NCBI RefSeq assembly: GCF_964204645.1
Contig: NC_134033.1
Span: 3,965,631 to 4,029,630 of the forward strand
Direction: 5' to 3'
Origin: Tubulanus polymorphus
Taxonomy: Eukaryota > Nemertea > Palaeonemertea > Tubulaniformes > Tubulanidae
DNA length: 64,000 bases
Position 1 is the stretch's first letter. Every line of letters starts with the position of its first letter. Shown here one piece after another: positions 22,645-36,195 of this stretch. The notes beneath the pieces are model-generated. The model saw only the letters and a list, made by a program, of their open reading frames with translations. It had not been told where the DNA came from and made no database searches. A program made the translations under genes and the position numbers.

Positions 22645-25286
22645 TCACATTTCGTCCGCCGCGTTGACGACAACTCGTATATCGCCGAGACCGAGGTTCA
22701 ACGGTTTCATACGCAGCATACGCCGCCACTGTACCACGTGCACGAGCGCCATCGTATTCAGGCGCATGCGCGTCACCGTCGAAATCGTCTCCTTCAGCTC
22801 GTCGTGTTTCGAGTGCACGCCGGTCATAATCGCTATCAGAAAGTTCAACATCACGATGGCCACGATGAAAACCATTTCCATATGGTAAACCTGGAACAAC
22901 ACCAACTTGTGGCGATCCGACGATATTTGCGCGTAGTCCGCCATGTTTATCATGCTCAGAAACGTGCCGTAGATCACTTTCCAGCTGGACCATCCGCAGA
23001 CGTTCGCGTTCACCAGCAACGACGATAGACACGTGCAGTAGATCATGAAAACCGCCGTGAATATGAAGGAAAACCTCGCCAGAGCTTGCAACATCTTTTG
23101 CAAGCTCATGAAGTAGAAACCGAACGAGGGAAATATTTGAAAAAACGCGCAGACGTTGCTGAGAAAAACCGGCGTGAAAAACAGGTACATCCAGCTGAAC
23201 TCGTAGGGCACTCGATTCATGGTGTAGACGGCGTTCGCTAGCATGATCGTCACCAGAATCGAATCGTGGAGAAGTTGACCGAACGTATTGCGTAAGATAA
23301 ATTTCAGTACGAGCCTGCGTTTAAGCGAGGCGATGATGAGGGCGACGTAGGCCAGTATCTTCAATACAACTATCAAGCTGACCGCGTAAGCGGACGCACG
23401 CATGCATACTCGAACCGGTCGCGGCATCGGTATGTATGACTTATTCGCCATGCAGTAATCTGCAGAGAAAAAATCGAAAAAAAATTTGAATATATATTAA
23501 AAATATAATATAAATTCAGAATAAAATATGTAAATGTACGTATGCGAATTGTGATTGCGATTTGAGAGATGTGAGATGTGAAGATAGGATTCTTGAGTTT
23601 CGGATAGTTAATTAGGTACGGTCTTAATTGACACAGTTTAGCCATAGGCTGTTACGAGCTGTTTAGATACCACAATTAGCGCTAACTTTCGAGTTGGAAA
23701 AAAATCCTCCAACCGTGAGACAATGCTCAGACCAGACTGGGCGATTTTCGGTTATCGGAATAAGCCGAACCAGAGAAGTGCGATGACACATCGCTGGTCG
23801 AACTAAGTGAAACCGAATGTCAGCTAGTCGGAACTATAGTCCGGAATTAGTCGACCACGGAATTGAGCATTTAACGGGAAAACCAACAGAAGCCTAACGT
23901 TGTTTAATACAGGCCACATTGGCCCGACCTGATTCTGGTTGGCTAGTAACGACTCCAACGACCCGTGAGGTCAAGGGATTCGAACCCACTTAGCGAAAGC
24001 CGTTCCACGAGAAAATAAACTAGTATATATATAATACGAACAAGGCTGCGCAGAAAATCCGTTATCGCTGCCTTGCAGCTATATTTACTATCGCTATTAA
24101 CTTGTTAATACTATCGTTTCGGCAATGTAGACAAATAAAGTAAACTTATTTCATTGTATTCTGTTCTGCAATAGCTACGGTACGCCAACGAGGAAGAGAT
24201 GACCTCCAGCGCGCCAGTAGAAGCTGTATAACGTCATCAATGTATCGCTACTGGACTGGTTACCGGTCAATTCGATAATCGATTTTTTTTTTAAATCCAA
24301 AATTACTTTATTGATCCTAAATACTAGCTAACTTAATATCATGTTTTTCATTGTCGACAATATAACGCAATATATGTGTTATTTCTAAATGCGTCTAAAC
24401 TTTCATATTAGTTTTCTTGTTTACCTGTGTTGTTGAGATCCGCTGAAATGTGTTCCTGATATTCGTAAAACCTGACGTGCGGCATCAACATGAACAGCAT
24501 GAAAATACACAATCTAAAAGCGCTATCCAGACAGTGCACGTATTTACTCCTAGCCCAAATCAGCTTCGACCAGGCCTCGATCGACGGGTTCTTCAAACAG
24601 GCGCTGGCGTGCATCTTCTCCAGCACCGAATCGGCGTCGTTCAAGACGAAAAACCAGTGCGGCGATTTATCGTAACGATCGCTGTCCGCATCGTAAACCC
24701 CGAGATCGTACGAGTATACGACCTTCATGCCGTGATCGGCGGTCATCGTGCGGTAGACGCCCTCCGTGTTCAAAATAACCGAAAACAAACCGAACGTCCC
24801 CACGCGGGCGGCGAACTCTAACGGTCGAAGTTCTAGTTTATTCTCGTCCGTCAGTAGAACTGCCATATTCGGCGATATTTGGCGGTATACGAGGCGGTAG
24901 ATTTCGACGAGTTTTGACTCGAGACGCGGGCACGCGGCCGCCGCCGAGACCAGCGCGTGAACGACGTTGTTACCGTTAACGTCCTTGACCAGCACGTCTG
25001 CTCCCTCGGCGATGAGATACCAGACGACATCCGCGCTGCAGAAAATACAAGCCAGAAACAGCGGGTTCGAAACCACCGACTTGTCGGCTATCTCGTCCGG
25101 GTAGCGCCGCTCGGGAACGACGACGCTAGAATCGTCGGTTAGATTTACGGTTAGATCTGAATCGATCAAATCCGATCCTCGCTCGAGTTTGAAGAATTCG
25201 TCGCGCGTTTTCTTGACGACGCCGAGGTCGTTACGTTTGATGGCGTCCCGGAATTCGCGGGTTACACGCCTTTTATCGCTTTCCAT
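22645..25286 (-). CDS. Compact ankyrin-repeat TRP-like ion channel
   Basis: Two exons, 24425-25286 and 22645-23459, join at a phase-1 GTAAAC...CTGCAG intron to give 558 residues ending in TGA. The start is taken at the ATG at 25286 (MESDKRRV). A good acceptor (AACTTTTCAG) lies just upstream, suggesting a 5' UTR intron; the frame is closed by TGA further up. The N-terminal half has ankyrin-like helices (NPLFLACIFCSADVVWYLIA, then LRPLEFAARVGTFGLFSVIL). Then come six hydrophobic segments, with a pore-helix-like WKVIYGTFLSMINMADY before the last one, MVFIVAIVMLNFLIAIM. This is the TRP layout (compare TRPV and TRPC), but the channel is much shorter than usual, with few ankyrin repeats and no TRP box seen. 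It is far richer in GC than its surroundings. It lies between receptor copies A and B on the same strand. Expected role: plasma-membrane cation channel. The subfamily is not clear. Confidence 0.8.
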
Positions 25287-26157
25287 AATTCGCGGATAAA
25301 TTCTCCTGAAAAGTTCGCTCCAGTCAACTTGATCGCGAAGTGGCAATCAGCTTGGAATGATTTCGCTTCAAAATCACGATTAGTTTCCGATGATTTGGCA
25401 AGAATGTCACAATCAGTTTTCAATGTGTCAATTTCTAAAGAATTTCAAATTCAATTTTCCAACGATTTACTAGAACTTACAATCAGATTTCATTTTTCAC
25501 AATCATTGTCCAACGATAATATCTGTAATGTCACAATCAGTTTTAGCACGTCACTGTTAAGTTTCTTCCGATTGTTTCGCAATAAATTCAAAATCAGTTG
25601 TCAGTTATTCCCTCCGAGATTCCGATCAGTTTTCAATATATGAATCACTCGTCATTATCCAGTTTCCAATGTAGTCGCCATAGAAAGTTTAGTTCCTTTC
25701 GTATCATATACGATCAAGATTAAGTTGTTTTTTTTAACATTCATAAATTCAACATAATCAAATTGTAACGGCAAATATGGAACTGGGTTCGACCGGCTCC
25801 CGAAGTTGACGAAATGCTAGCGATGATAAAGTACAACTGGTTGCCAGATCCCAGAACTGTGTGACAAACATTCACTGATGAAAAACGCGATTAAAATGAC
25901 TGTTCAAGTACGTCGCGCACTGGTACGTACATACGAGCTGACGTGTGGAGAGGTGTTGTATCGATACAGATTCGTTTCAAACGTATTTTATAACTCATCA
26001 TCGCGGTTTTATTTGCATTTATTACGAGTAATTTATCCGCTGATATGATCGCCGGCTCGCTGGTGCGTTCGTATAATATGTGAAAAAATATTTATACATC
26101 GCTATGAAACGATGTATCTAACCGTGATGTTTATCACTGGCTGTGATATTTGTTATT
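25287..26157 (-). promoter_or_regulatory. 5' region of the TRP-like gene with recurrent ACAATCAG
   Basis: Between about 25371 and 25640, the motif (C)ACAATCAGTTTT and close variants recur about seven times at uneven spacing (for example near 25409, 25479, 25531, 25591 and 25622). On the gene strand this reads CTGATTGTG. It could be a decayed tandem repeat or a cluster of binding sites; the ACAAT core is Sox-like. The rest of the interval shows nothing further. Confidence 0.3.
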
Positions 26158-26284
26158 GGAGAGGGAAAGGGAGAGGGGGCAGAGGGAGAGGCAGAGGCAG
26201 TGGTAGAGGCAGAGGCAGGGGCAGAGGCAGGGGCAGGGGCAGGCACAGAGGCAGGGGCAGGCGCAGAGGCAGAGGCAGGGTCAA
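26158..26284 (+). repeat. Purine-rich GAGGCA/GGGGCA hexamer repeat
   Basis: Imperfect hexamers with almost no pyrimidines other than one C per unit. They keep frames open that would encode RG or EA repeats; these are low-complexity artefacts. Confidence 0.9.
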
Positions 26285-26407
26285 GGGCGGTTTGCTATCA
26301 TCAAAACTATGAACAAATGAAAGTTAGTATTAATAAACTGTGAATCTGTTTCTGAGATTAAAACTGAAATATATTTTTGAACCAGAGGTCACCCCGGAAA
26401 AAATGAA

Positions 26408-27563
26408 CTGCACCAGACGTTAGATACATTCAATCAGCAGCCTTTCAATAGTGATCGCTTGAAGCGATGTGGTTCCATGGATACAAAATGATACCCGCAT
26501 TAAGCGTACGTAATACAATGGATACTCGGTACCGGCAACGCCCCAATATACTCGAATATAGTCAACTTTCGAAATGAAATCTGATAAAACATGATTAATT
26601 TGTGAGAGAAATAAATAGAGAAATAGGGAAATCCACTATTCTGTTTAAATCACATATCGCGTGGTATATCCGTTGAGAGTCTGTCTCATCGGTAGCGATC
26701 ATATTACACAAGTGCATATCAGTTTTTGATACTTTGATAATATGACTTCGAAATAAAACATTTGATTTTCAAGGATTTAATCATGCAAGGGAAGAGCAAG
26801 TAGATAAAAGTGATAGTGAATATATATAGTCTATTAAGCATTAAACTTGACTTCGTATTCTATAGAAAATTGATTGCATATATCGATTATTATATTCAAT
26901 GCTTATGATATTTTGCATGAGGTATATTGCACTCTATTTTACTTGGCAATTTCGTTAACCCGAATCGGTCACCATACGATTCGGTGGTGGCTGAAAAATA
27001 CTTTCATCCGGTGGCACATTTAGTAAAGTAGTATAGTGTTTATTTTTCATTAGGTCGTTGCATTATTACATTATTGATATCGCATGATATACAGTGACAA
27101 AAATGTAACAAGAAAATGTGGGCTACACGAAGAGATCACAAAGATCTATTGGAGCCGTGCCGCCCTAAAAGAAAAATCAAACCAATCACTCTTACACACA
27201 CGCTCACACTACATCAGTGAATACATTCATAGATTAATACGTCGTCATCTATGTAATCGTCTATTTCAATTACACTGGACAGTAAAGGGCTCACCGAGCC
27301 CCTTAAATCCACATCCTGAAGTGAATACTATTGCATTCAACAAACAATCTACAATGAATCTAATAGCTACGAAAAAAACATTAATTTATATGAATTGTGT
27401 AGATAAAGTAGTGATATAAAAACTGAATGGACCACGGGCCCAAAGGTCATCGTTAATATCTGTTCTTTGTTCTTTAGATTCATTACTAGAGTTTGGTGCG
27501 CGACCATGAACGCTAAAACGATTCGTTTAAAAGCTCCTTTATTGCTATTGAAGTGTTCTTAAT
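26408..27563. repeat. Duplicated 3' flank of receptor copy B
   Basis: Closely matches 36196-37834 downstream of copy C, block by block, from CTGCACCAGACGTTAGATAC to the stop codons. It therefore belongs to the duplicated unit. A polyadenylation signal AATAAA for copy B lies at 27538-27543 on the minus strand. The ORF at 27084-27419 is not conserved in the sister copy. Confidence 0.85.
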
Positions 27564-30500
27564 CTACTTCTTTTGTTGACGTTTATATCTCGTTCTAATT
27601 GATTTCATATCGATCGTCAGTATTGTATAAAGAAGCGGATTCAGAGACGAGTTGATCGGTAAAAATAGAACGGCCAGCCAAGCGGCCACCTGGTTCGGTA
27701 TCTCGACCGAAAATACGGCGCAAAACTGGACGATTATTATCGGTAGCCAGCAAAATAGATTACAAAGATTGATTACTAAACTCCTTCGAGCTAAAACCAG
27801 TTCGGTAGGATCGGCTCTACCCGAGCCCGACCTACTTCCAGATACGAGTCTATACATCTGAGCGTACGTCGTCATTATCGTAGCCAATATAGCCGCATTA
27901 AACGAGGCAAAAATAGCGAATGAATAGTGCCAGCCATTGACGTCGATCGTCAGTAAATTCATAGGCAAACAAACTCCGGTTGTACCGTAAAAATTGTCTC
28001 CGAAGTAAGACGACGATGACAGCGGTAGAATAGAAACTGTGCTTATAACGAGCCAACAAATGCTGCAAATACCGATAACGTATTTCGGAGTTATAATCGG
28101 ACTTCTAGAAAACGGGTTGACGATATTTGAATATCTCTGACGCGTTAGAATTAGGAGAAAAGTCAGGGAACCTTCGCACGAAACGGTGACAATAACCCCG
28201 GCGAGACGGCATAATGAGCTATCCGTCCAGGTTTCAGAATTCAGATAATAAACGCCTTTGAACGCGTGGTCAGCTCCCGCGATCAAAAACAAATAGACCG
28301 ACATCAGAAAATCACAACCGGCAATATTTATGATGAAGATATCTGAAGATGTGTTACGTGTTCCGGAGGATTCCATCCGCAAAGCTTGAACGCGAAATAA
28401 AATAACGATACTGTTAGCGAGAAAACTGAAAGATGCGATCATCCAGATGATGGCTCTCAGTACAGTGTTACCCATCAGGTCAGAACAGGTGGAAAATTGA
28501 TCAGCTTCGGGAAGACATTGGTCAACATTCGGTGCCATGCAGCAAAATTTGTAAGCATCCGAAGCGAGGTATTTCAATGATGTAAGATCGCCAAGAACGT
28601 TTCCTTTTACAAATATCACTTCGGCATTTTTGACAAGATCTAGAATTTCAAGTCCAACCAATCCAGAAAAAGCAAATGTCGAAATTTAATGGATTCTGTT
28701 ACTGCTGATATTTAACGACTGTAATGCGGATAAACTTTTGAATACATTTTCACCGAGAACCGATATAGAAAGTCCGTGAAGATCGAGAACAGTAAGTGAC
28801 GTCAGACCTCGAAAACTACCGTCTTCTAAATGTTGCAGCGGATTTCCGATAATAAATAGTTGTTTTAAACCGATCAAACCTGCGAATGTATTAGCAGATA
28901 ATGATGTTATGCGGTTGTGAGTTAGGTCTAATGTGTATAGATTGTTTAGATTAGAAAACGCGTTTGGAACGATGTAAGACAAATTATTGCCCGAAATATC
29001 GAGAAAACGAAGATAACTGAAAGAGTTGAACGTCGAATCGTTAAATACGACTCGGTTATTCGACAAAATCAAAACCCGAGTTGATTCTATAAAACGACCA
29101 GTAATATCTGATAAAAGAGCATTTTCACAATCGATGAAATGACCCCGGCAATTACAACACTCAGGACACGTGACCTTACAGAATGACTCGTCATCCGAGT
29201 TATGTTTACAATTTACGACACCATCGCAAACTTCAGATTGCGGAATACATCGATTTTCCTGGCCACATTTAAACATTCCCGGACACGACCAAGTCTCGCA
29301 GTTTCGTTCATCCTCTGAATTAGGACAATCGGATCGACCGTCACAAACGTGTCTGATCGGTATACAGTAAGATGCCGGACATTTTACAGTACCAGCCGCG
29401 CATTCGAAGTCATTACACGCGAGTATATGTTCAAGATTTCTACATACCGGGAAACCAATCGGCGTCCTTTCTAAAATACACCTTTCGTGTCGGGAATAAC
29501 AGCGAGGAGAATTGAACGAACATCTTTGTTCATCCGATTCCTTACACAGATCTGTGAAACGAGTCGTACAGTGATTGTCATTATTACAGTAAACCTCGGG
29601 ATTCACTGTCATATTAGTGACCAATTCGTCTTCTTCGAGACTTCCGCTACAATCCACGACACCATCCCGATACAACTGAGAACTAATACATTCACCGTCC
29701 GCGCACGAGAACCCCTGACAAAGTTCGCCAGTGCATCCGATCTCATCGGAACCGTCTTTACAGTTGGTTAGTCCGTCACATCGTTTATAACTATCGATAC
29801 ATTTGTGATTGGAACAGCGATATTGCGTAGATAAACACGGTGGATGATAGCACGAGTTCTCATCCGAGCCATCGACGCAATTTCTCATAAAGTCACAGAA
29901 ACCGCTAATCGATATAACCTGTCCATCGTTACAGCGGAACTGACTATGTAAATTGATATCCGTACAATCGAGTTCATCTTCACCGCGTTGACAGTCGTTT
30001 CTGGTATCACATACGCGATGGTCGCTGATACATCTTTGATCGTTACATTCAAACTGCCACGATTTACAACCGCTTACAGAAGCTGACTCTTCACCAGTTA
30101 CATTATAGGTACACATCACGGAATGCACTTTATCTTTTGTCTTATCGAAAGGTTTCAATAACCATTTAACCGATTGAATATAAGTAATTTCATTTCTGGT
30201 CACCAGTGGTTTGATAACTTTAAACCCGTCGCGGTCCATCGTCAGAATAGCGCCGTATTGATGTCGATATTGAAATTCGTTGATCAAATTTTTCAAGTCG
30301 CTTTCTGTATTTGAGGTGATTCTTACTATTTCGGCGCGGATGCTGTGACACATTTCTCTAGCACTCCGAATATTTAAACCTCCATTGTTTTTCCAGTCGG
30401 TTAATATTTGATAACATTGTCCGGAAATAGTTACCCAACCTCTTGGACAGGTTGAATTCATTAAAGTAACATCGGGAATAATTTGATCTGTGGTTTTATT

Positions 30501-33500
30501 TAAGTCTGTATTTGTTGAATTGTTCGCGTCGTTTATCGTTGAATTATGTTTGTTTTTGATGTCGATTCTCTCAGATTCACAAATGAATGTCGTGTGCGTC
30601 TCCTCGATTTGACACGGGAATCGAACCCAGTTCGCTGATCCTCGTGGATTATTCAGTATCATCGCCGTACACGGCATGTTGACGTCATTTATCGGTTGTT
30701 TTCTTAGCGGAGATATCAATCCTCGAATAACTTCTGGTATCGTTTCATTAATAACAGGTTTATACCACTCTGCGTAGCTCAATGGTTTGCCGTCAGTCCA
30801 CGTGTAATAACCATCATTCTATTTCGTGAAGAGAAGAAAATATATCACTTCTTCAAAAACCATCTTATTCTAATTCATATTTGTATACATTAGTCTTACC
30901 TTCCATTTTAATCCAATCATCATTATGAGCGCTTTTAATGTGTAGGCCATTCGGAGAAGTTCTGTAGCCAATGATCTTTTGATGGAAATCATTTCCTGTT
31001 CTGAGTTGATACTGAGTAGATGTCCCGCGTACATCTGTCTACAGTATATTTCAGCGTTCTCCCAATTCAGACGTTCATCTCTGATGAATTTGATGCAGGA
31101 AATTCCGGAATCCAGAAATCCTTGTTTACAGTAGAAATCATCGAAATGTTTAATCGGTAACGACTCGTGTAAAGTGTATTGTATTTGAAATGTGGAGATT
31201 CTATTATTAACTTCAAAACGCAGATTATTATCTGTTAAACTATATAATATAAGTCCACGAACCGCGTTATTTTCACATAGTTTCGTTTCACGTTGAGTTT
31301 TAATAGTTTTGAAATATTTCCCATTGAGGAAGGGTTTATAATATATTAGTTGTATCAAAATGATTGGATCATTCGCAAACCTGCTGTTTGTTTCACATGA
31401 AGCTGATCCAATAAATTTGACAATAAATCTGTAATATTGAAATATATTTTGTTCTATAGGGTTTTCAAATTTATAGGAAATAGTTTTTGATGTACTTCCT
31501 GCCGAACCCGGGTAGTTCGGTGACTGCACGAGTCCACATTTATCTTTAGTAGTAACTGGAAGAAATGAACTGTCAAATCCAAAACTATCCGCTTTTTTCA
31601 CTCCTAGACATTTACGACGTAGTTTAACTATTAGTGGATACTGCCAGAATCCAAACTCACCTGTGAAATCTACAGTGTTTAATACGAGACTGTTATGAAG
31701 AAACTGATTACTCAAACTCAAAAACTGATCACATCGCCATGACATCTTGAGAAAACATTTATCAGTTTGATATTCGTGTTCTGATAATATGTGAATATTT
31801 TTCAAGCGAAGGCGTCGATTTTCAGGTGTAATCACGAGACAGTGTGACGTCATATTGATCTGACGTTCTTCTTCCTGTAGAACATAACCATCACAATCAG
31901 TAGGAGCAAATTGAAGATATGACCTGAAAGGATCACCAACAGTTAACTGATTGTTATAGTAATAAGCGTATGCTACTACAGTAACCGGTCCACCTGATGT
32001 AATCAGGCTGACGACAGATCGACCGTAGTATGAACCAGGACAATACGGACCATAGCGTCTAGCTGTGAAATTACTACCATCAAACATATAAAAACCAGCT
32101 CGATCACAGTTTTCTGATAGCACTGATAGTTTCAACTGTTCTTCGTAGATGTTCACTTTCCAGTTTAGTTGTAATGTAGTTACACGATACAATGTATTCT
32201 TTGATCTCGGGAACAAGTGAACAGCTATTATTGATGTCACGCCTGCATCATTCTGAAATATCAGGAAATTGATTACAGCATTAAACGTTTACTATCAATT
32301 TTCACGTTTACAATCCTCCCTCCATAATAAAATGTTTGTCCCTGTTTCCTCTCTGGTCAATATCACCTAGTTTTTAAGTGCATTCTTGAAAATAGTTTTT
32401 AGCATAAAACCGAAAATTTGAGGTTTTGAATAAATTTTAGTAGTTTTAAAATCTGTTTTGATGCTGTGATTGTGGGACTTATATTTCATTCGTCTCTCGC
32501 GATTTATTACGTAGTTTTTTCACGTTGAACAATACAACAATTTCAAATTCCCTATTACAATGATTCTATTACACGAACCCAATTTACAAATCATTATAAT
32601 AAACTTACCCGTGTCCTTGGCTTGTTGACGTAGACGTCTGATATTGTCATTGATTTCACTTCAAATTCTATTTTCAAATTCGATCTTAAAAAATCCGATG
32701 TCGTTAAAACGCACAGAATCACGAGAAATCCGTCTGATTTTACACTCAGAGATTTAAGATGGTTAAAACTGAGTAAAATATCAGTTCTCACAATACGTAA
32801 CCCTTCCTGTTTATATACACCAACGACACCTGGTGACGAGACGAGATCACGTGTCCAGTTGAAGACGACGTACTGCAGAACATCGACTGTGATAGACCAG
32901 CAGTATAAGTGTTTAGACTGAGTGACTATATGTGGTATTCCATCAATTGTAGTGAGCAGTCCTGATTTATCATAGACTTGAATTAACGGGTTAGAGATGT
33001 TCCAATCTGATATTTTGTAAACTTGCACGAGTAACTGCGACTTAACTCTACTTGACAAAAAATCAATACGTGCTTTATTAGTTTTAGTATAAAACGATGA
33101 TAGCGGATGTCCGGTTTGTTCTCGTATAAGAGCTATAGGTTCACTGGTGCTGTTCCATCCGTCGTAAATTTTAGGACGAGTTTTCATTGGATCCTCACCT
33201 GGTTTAAACCTGAAATCTATCTGTAAAAACGTTAAATTCATTGCAAACCCGTCTGGCATCCCGATCCATTCTAACAACAATTTACATCGCCGGGTAGAAA
33301 TCATGAATTCATAACCTGTTTGAGTTGGTAATTCTTTTACTGCACTTTTGCGACATGTATGTACGATTTTCAAGCGACTCTGTTCTTCAAAACGATATAT
33401 GATATAAACCCGACTACCTCGCGCTCCATCGACGTTACTCCTAAACAACAACGAGATCAAACCGTTACTGCGGATATCAAGTCGTTTTCTTCCGGTAGCG

Positions 33501-33829
33501 CAGAGTTTGTTGCCGGACTCACCGACGAGAAGGTAGTTTTCGTTACAGAATATCGACGGCTCGATGTCGTAGTAAACTTGAACGAGAAAACTTCCCGGTA
33601 AAGAGCTGTTGACGAACCAACGACATTCAACGCCGCGCACTAACGACGGATAGTTCGGTGAAACGATGTAACCAGACGTAGAATCGACGGAGTATTGAGT
33701 GTTGTTACAAGATGAACTGACTGTAACAGACGCGGCTTCCTCGACAGAGTTTGCGCGATCAGCCCGCGTAAATATACAGTCTCCGCAAGCGATCAGTAAA
33801 ACTACGAACAACGCTTTCATTCGCTGCAT
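27564..33829 (-). pseudogene. Receptor copy B: GRL101-like GPCR with one nonsense codon
   Basis: Exons 32609-33829, 30900-32252 and 27564-30818 match copies A and C with the same splice sites and phases, starting at the ATG at 33829. The only break is TAA at 28686-28688, where copies A and C have a Tyr codon (NRIHY). It cuts the LRR region at about residue 1569. After it the frame continues open without a shift through the last LRRs and a complete 7TM (FCWLP, NPLLY) to RTRYKRQQKK. The product would be a secreted CUB-lectin-LDLa-LRR ectodomain without membrane anchor. It may be a fresh pseudogene, a polymorphism, a sequencing error or a decoy form. Several Lys/Ser changes mark its CUB loops. 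Otherwise as copy A. Confidence 0.8.
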
Positions 33830-34338
33830 ATTGAAAACAATTCACGCTTCAAAACAAACCGTTTCTAACTATTTCCAAGTTCGCACGACATTCCTCACAA
33901 GAGTCGCTGCAAAGTAATGACGAATTCGCAAATGGCAAAAGTTGACGAATGGATCGAGTCCAATTATTTTGTAAAAAGATCTCCCATCAAACTGGCGCCA
34001 GTCTCGTATTTCTGTTACTTTCATCTGTTCTCGGTTTCGCTGTAATTACCGCGGTTTCTAAATTTAGACGTGTTTCAATATATCGTGTTTATAATCGTGT
34101 GCAATTATTTCTCTAAAATCATTTACTGTCGCTCCCGAACTGCGTTCAGTTTGTGATAATATTCTATGACATTTTCTATCTATACCTCAAAATATTCTGC
34201 GTCTCTGTAAAACACTTCGTCAATATCTGTTTCGACAATTCACACTCTACAGTCAATATAATAACTGAGTTAAAGCTAAATGAAGCGCGTGGATATCTGA
34301 TTGTGGCGGGTGAGGACTGAATCGGAGAACCAACACCA

Positions 34339-34505
34339 ACCAAGTAAGACGACGATGACAGCGGTAGAATAGAAACTGTGCTTATAACGAGCCAATAAAT
34401 GCAGCAAATACCGATAACGTATTTCGGAGTTATAATCGGACTTCTAGAAAACGGGTTGACGATATTTAGATATATACGATATTTAGAATTAAGAGATAGT
34501 TAGAT
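34339..34505 (-). pseudogene. 7TM relic upstream of copy B (longest)
   Basis: About 165 bp continuously similar to the 7TM exon from the SSSSYF segment back through TM4 to the NPFSR segment (compare 38275-38400). It then decays in an AT-rich run. It keeps the part deleted in the relics of copies 0 and A, so it is the most complete version. Confidence 0.75.
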
Positions 34506-34509
34506 AGTT

Positions 34510-36190
34510 CTAAGACATTTCTTCGAATTCAGTGATAATTCGAGTTACAGACAATGGACATTTGATTAATTGAATTTATTGCATATTTCCTATGATGATA
34601 TCATCTTAGTTTATCTTATCTAATAAGCAGTTGCAAATAGCTCTAAGATTCGTGCTTGATTCCTGTGAAAATTCGAGTGACAATTCGATAATGGAAATGT
34701 GATTGATAAATTGTGTTGCAAATTGATATTTCTTTTAATTCGATTTTGAAAGGATTTAAATTACTGCCTAGAACTATCATTTTAACGAGGACTGTTAGAG
34801 AATATCTGATATTATATCTACTTCATATATCAGTTAGGGAATTGAAGTTGAAATATTAACAGGGTCAGTCCGGTATTATTTAGCCAGTGCTTCTCGTGTC
34901 CATTGAACCGCATATTATGCCAAACTTAGTTTATATTGTGTCCTGTTATTGTCCTCGGTTTTTGAAATAATTGAATACTTATTCGTAACATATACGTTGA
35001 ATTCACTATACACGCGCATATATGTCCAGTCCTTACGTGAGGTTACCTAAGTGAAAAGGAAGATCTATAAGCTTTGTATCAATTGTTAGGTCCACTAATT
35101 TAAATACTAATTTGCGAAGTTGCCGAGGGACGCTTTCGATAGTTCACATCTCGTGTATAAAGTAGTCTAGTTGACTCCCTGTCGCTGGGATCTCACTCGG
35201 GAATCCAACCTAAACTTAAACATTGTTTCTTCCAGTCAGAACTATGAAATTGTTGTTTTTCAGATCAGCCATTCCTCACTCAGGACCTGATTGCGGTCAA
35301 TACCCCGAAGCTGAGTAAACCGACGCTGTGAACTCCAGACATTTTTGAGATAATCCATGATGCTTCACACAGAAATTGGTGGTGAGTAGATTCGTAGGTT
35401 TTTAATACTGGCTATAACAGATTACAATGTGCATGTATCGAGGCAAATTAAAAATTATCATTGAGATTTATACTGGTACTGTTTTTCAGATAAACTCTAC
35501 TTCTCTCAGGATCTGATTGCTGTCAATGTTTGTTGACTAAACCGACAAGGCCGAACAGATATTAGTGCTGTAGCTTGGATGTCACATCTCTCAAGGAAAC
35601 GATAACCGATCGTTATAATCCATGAAGTTCCACTCATGAATTGGTGAGCAGACAATTTAACTTCAAATCTGCCATACAAGGTCAGATTCAAGCTGATTCA
35701 AGTCTAATTAAACGCTTGGTTGCTTTTTCAGAGACGACCTGTCTGAGCAGGATCTGATTGTTGACTAAATCGACAAATACTGCAGTTTCCAGATTCCAGA
35801 CCTTCCTCACTTCATCAGGACCTGATTGCATCAAGTGTGTGCTGACTAAAACAACCTGGTCTGATAGAAAACTCCTGTGAATGATAATCGAAAAACTGCT
35901 CACATAAATCGGTGAGTAGAAATTTTAAATTGTTTCTCATTAGGACACTGACGTTAGGTTAGGTTTAATCTTAGTTTTAATCAGATGGACCCTCGTTATA
36001 GCAAACTCGAATACAGTAGACTCAATCTGAACTCGGATGAAATGTGACCAGTGATTTGTGTTTGAATTTAAGCTAAACCATAGAAATTAGACTGGCATCA
36101 TTGGATGTAATGATTCTAATTATTGTGTTCGAAGTGTTTATTCCCAAGAGTTACGAAGAGTCTTACGATTTATCGGTATATAAACGACTT
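34510..36190 (+). repeat. Dispersed repeat family R, longest copy, with exon-like units
   Basis: Related to 8780-9110, to 52850-53105 and, inverted, to 56415-57610. The inner part holds three similar units at 35264-35381, 35490-35643 and 35732-35911. Each is preceded by TTTTTCAG (or TTTTTCAGA) and followed by GGTGAGTAG or GGTGAGCAG, as spliced exons would be. Each contains AGGA(C/T)CTGATTG and a CTGA(C/G)TAAA block. Stops in all frames argue against a protein. A non-coding multi-exon transcript is possible. Confidence 0.55.
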
Positions 36191-36195
36191 GACAA

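Noticed and set aside
22615-23032. Plus-strand and second minus-strand ORFs of about 136 codons
   Set aside because: They overlap the TRP-like exon in other frames; GC-rich coding sequence keeps shadow frames open.
23930-24010. B-box-like GGGTTCGAATCCC in the TRP-like gene's intron (minus strand)
   Set aside because: No A box or cloverleaf at the right distance. It may be a SINE fragment but the evidence is one motif.
26112-26343. Arg-Gly-rich or Glu-Ala-rich ORFs
   Set aside because: Translations of the purine-rich hexamer repeat in two frames.
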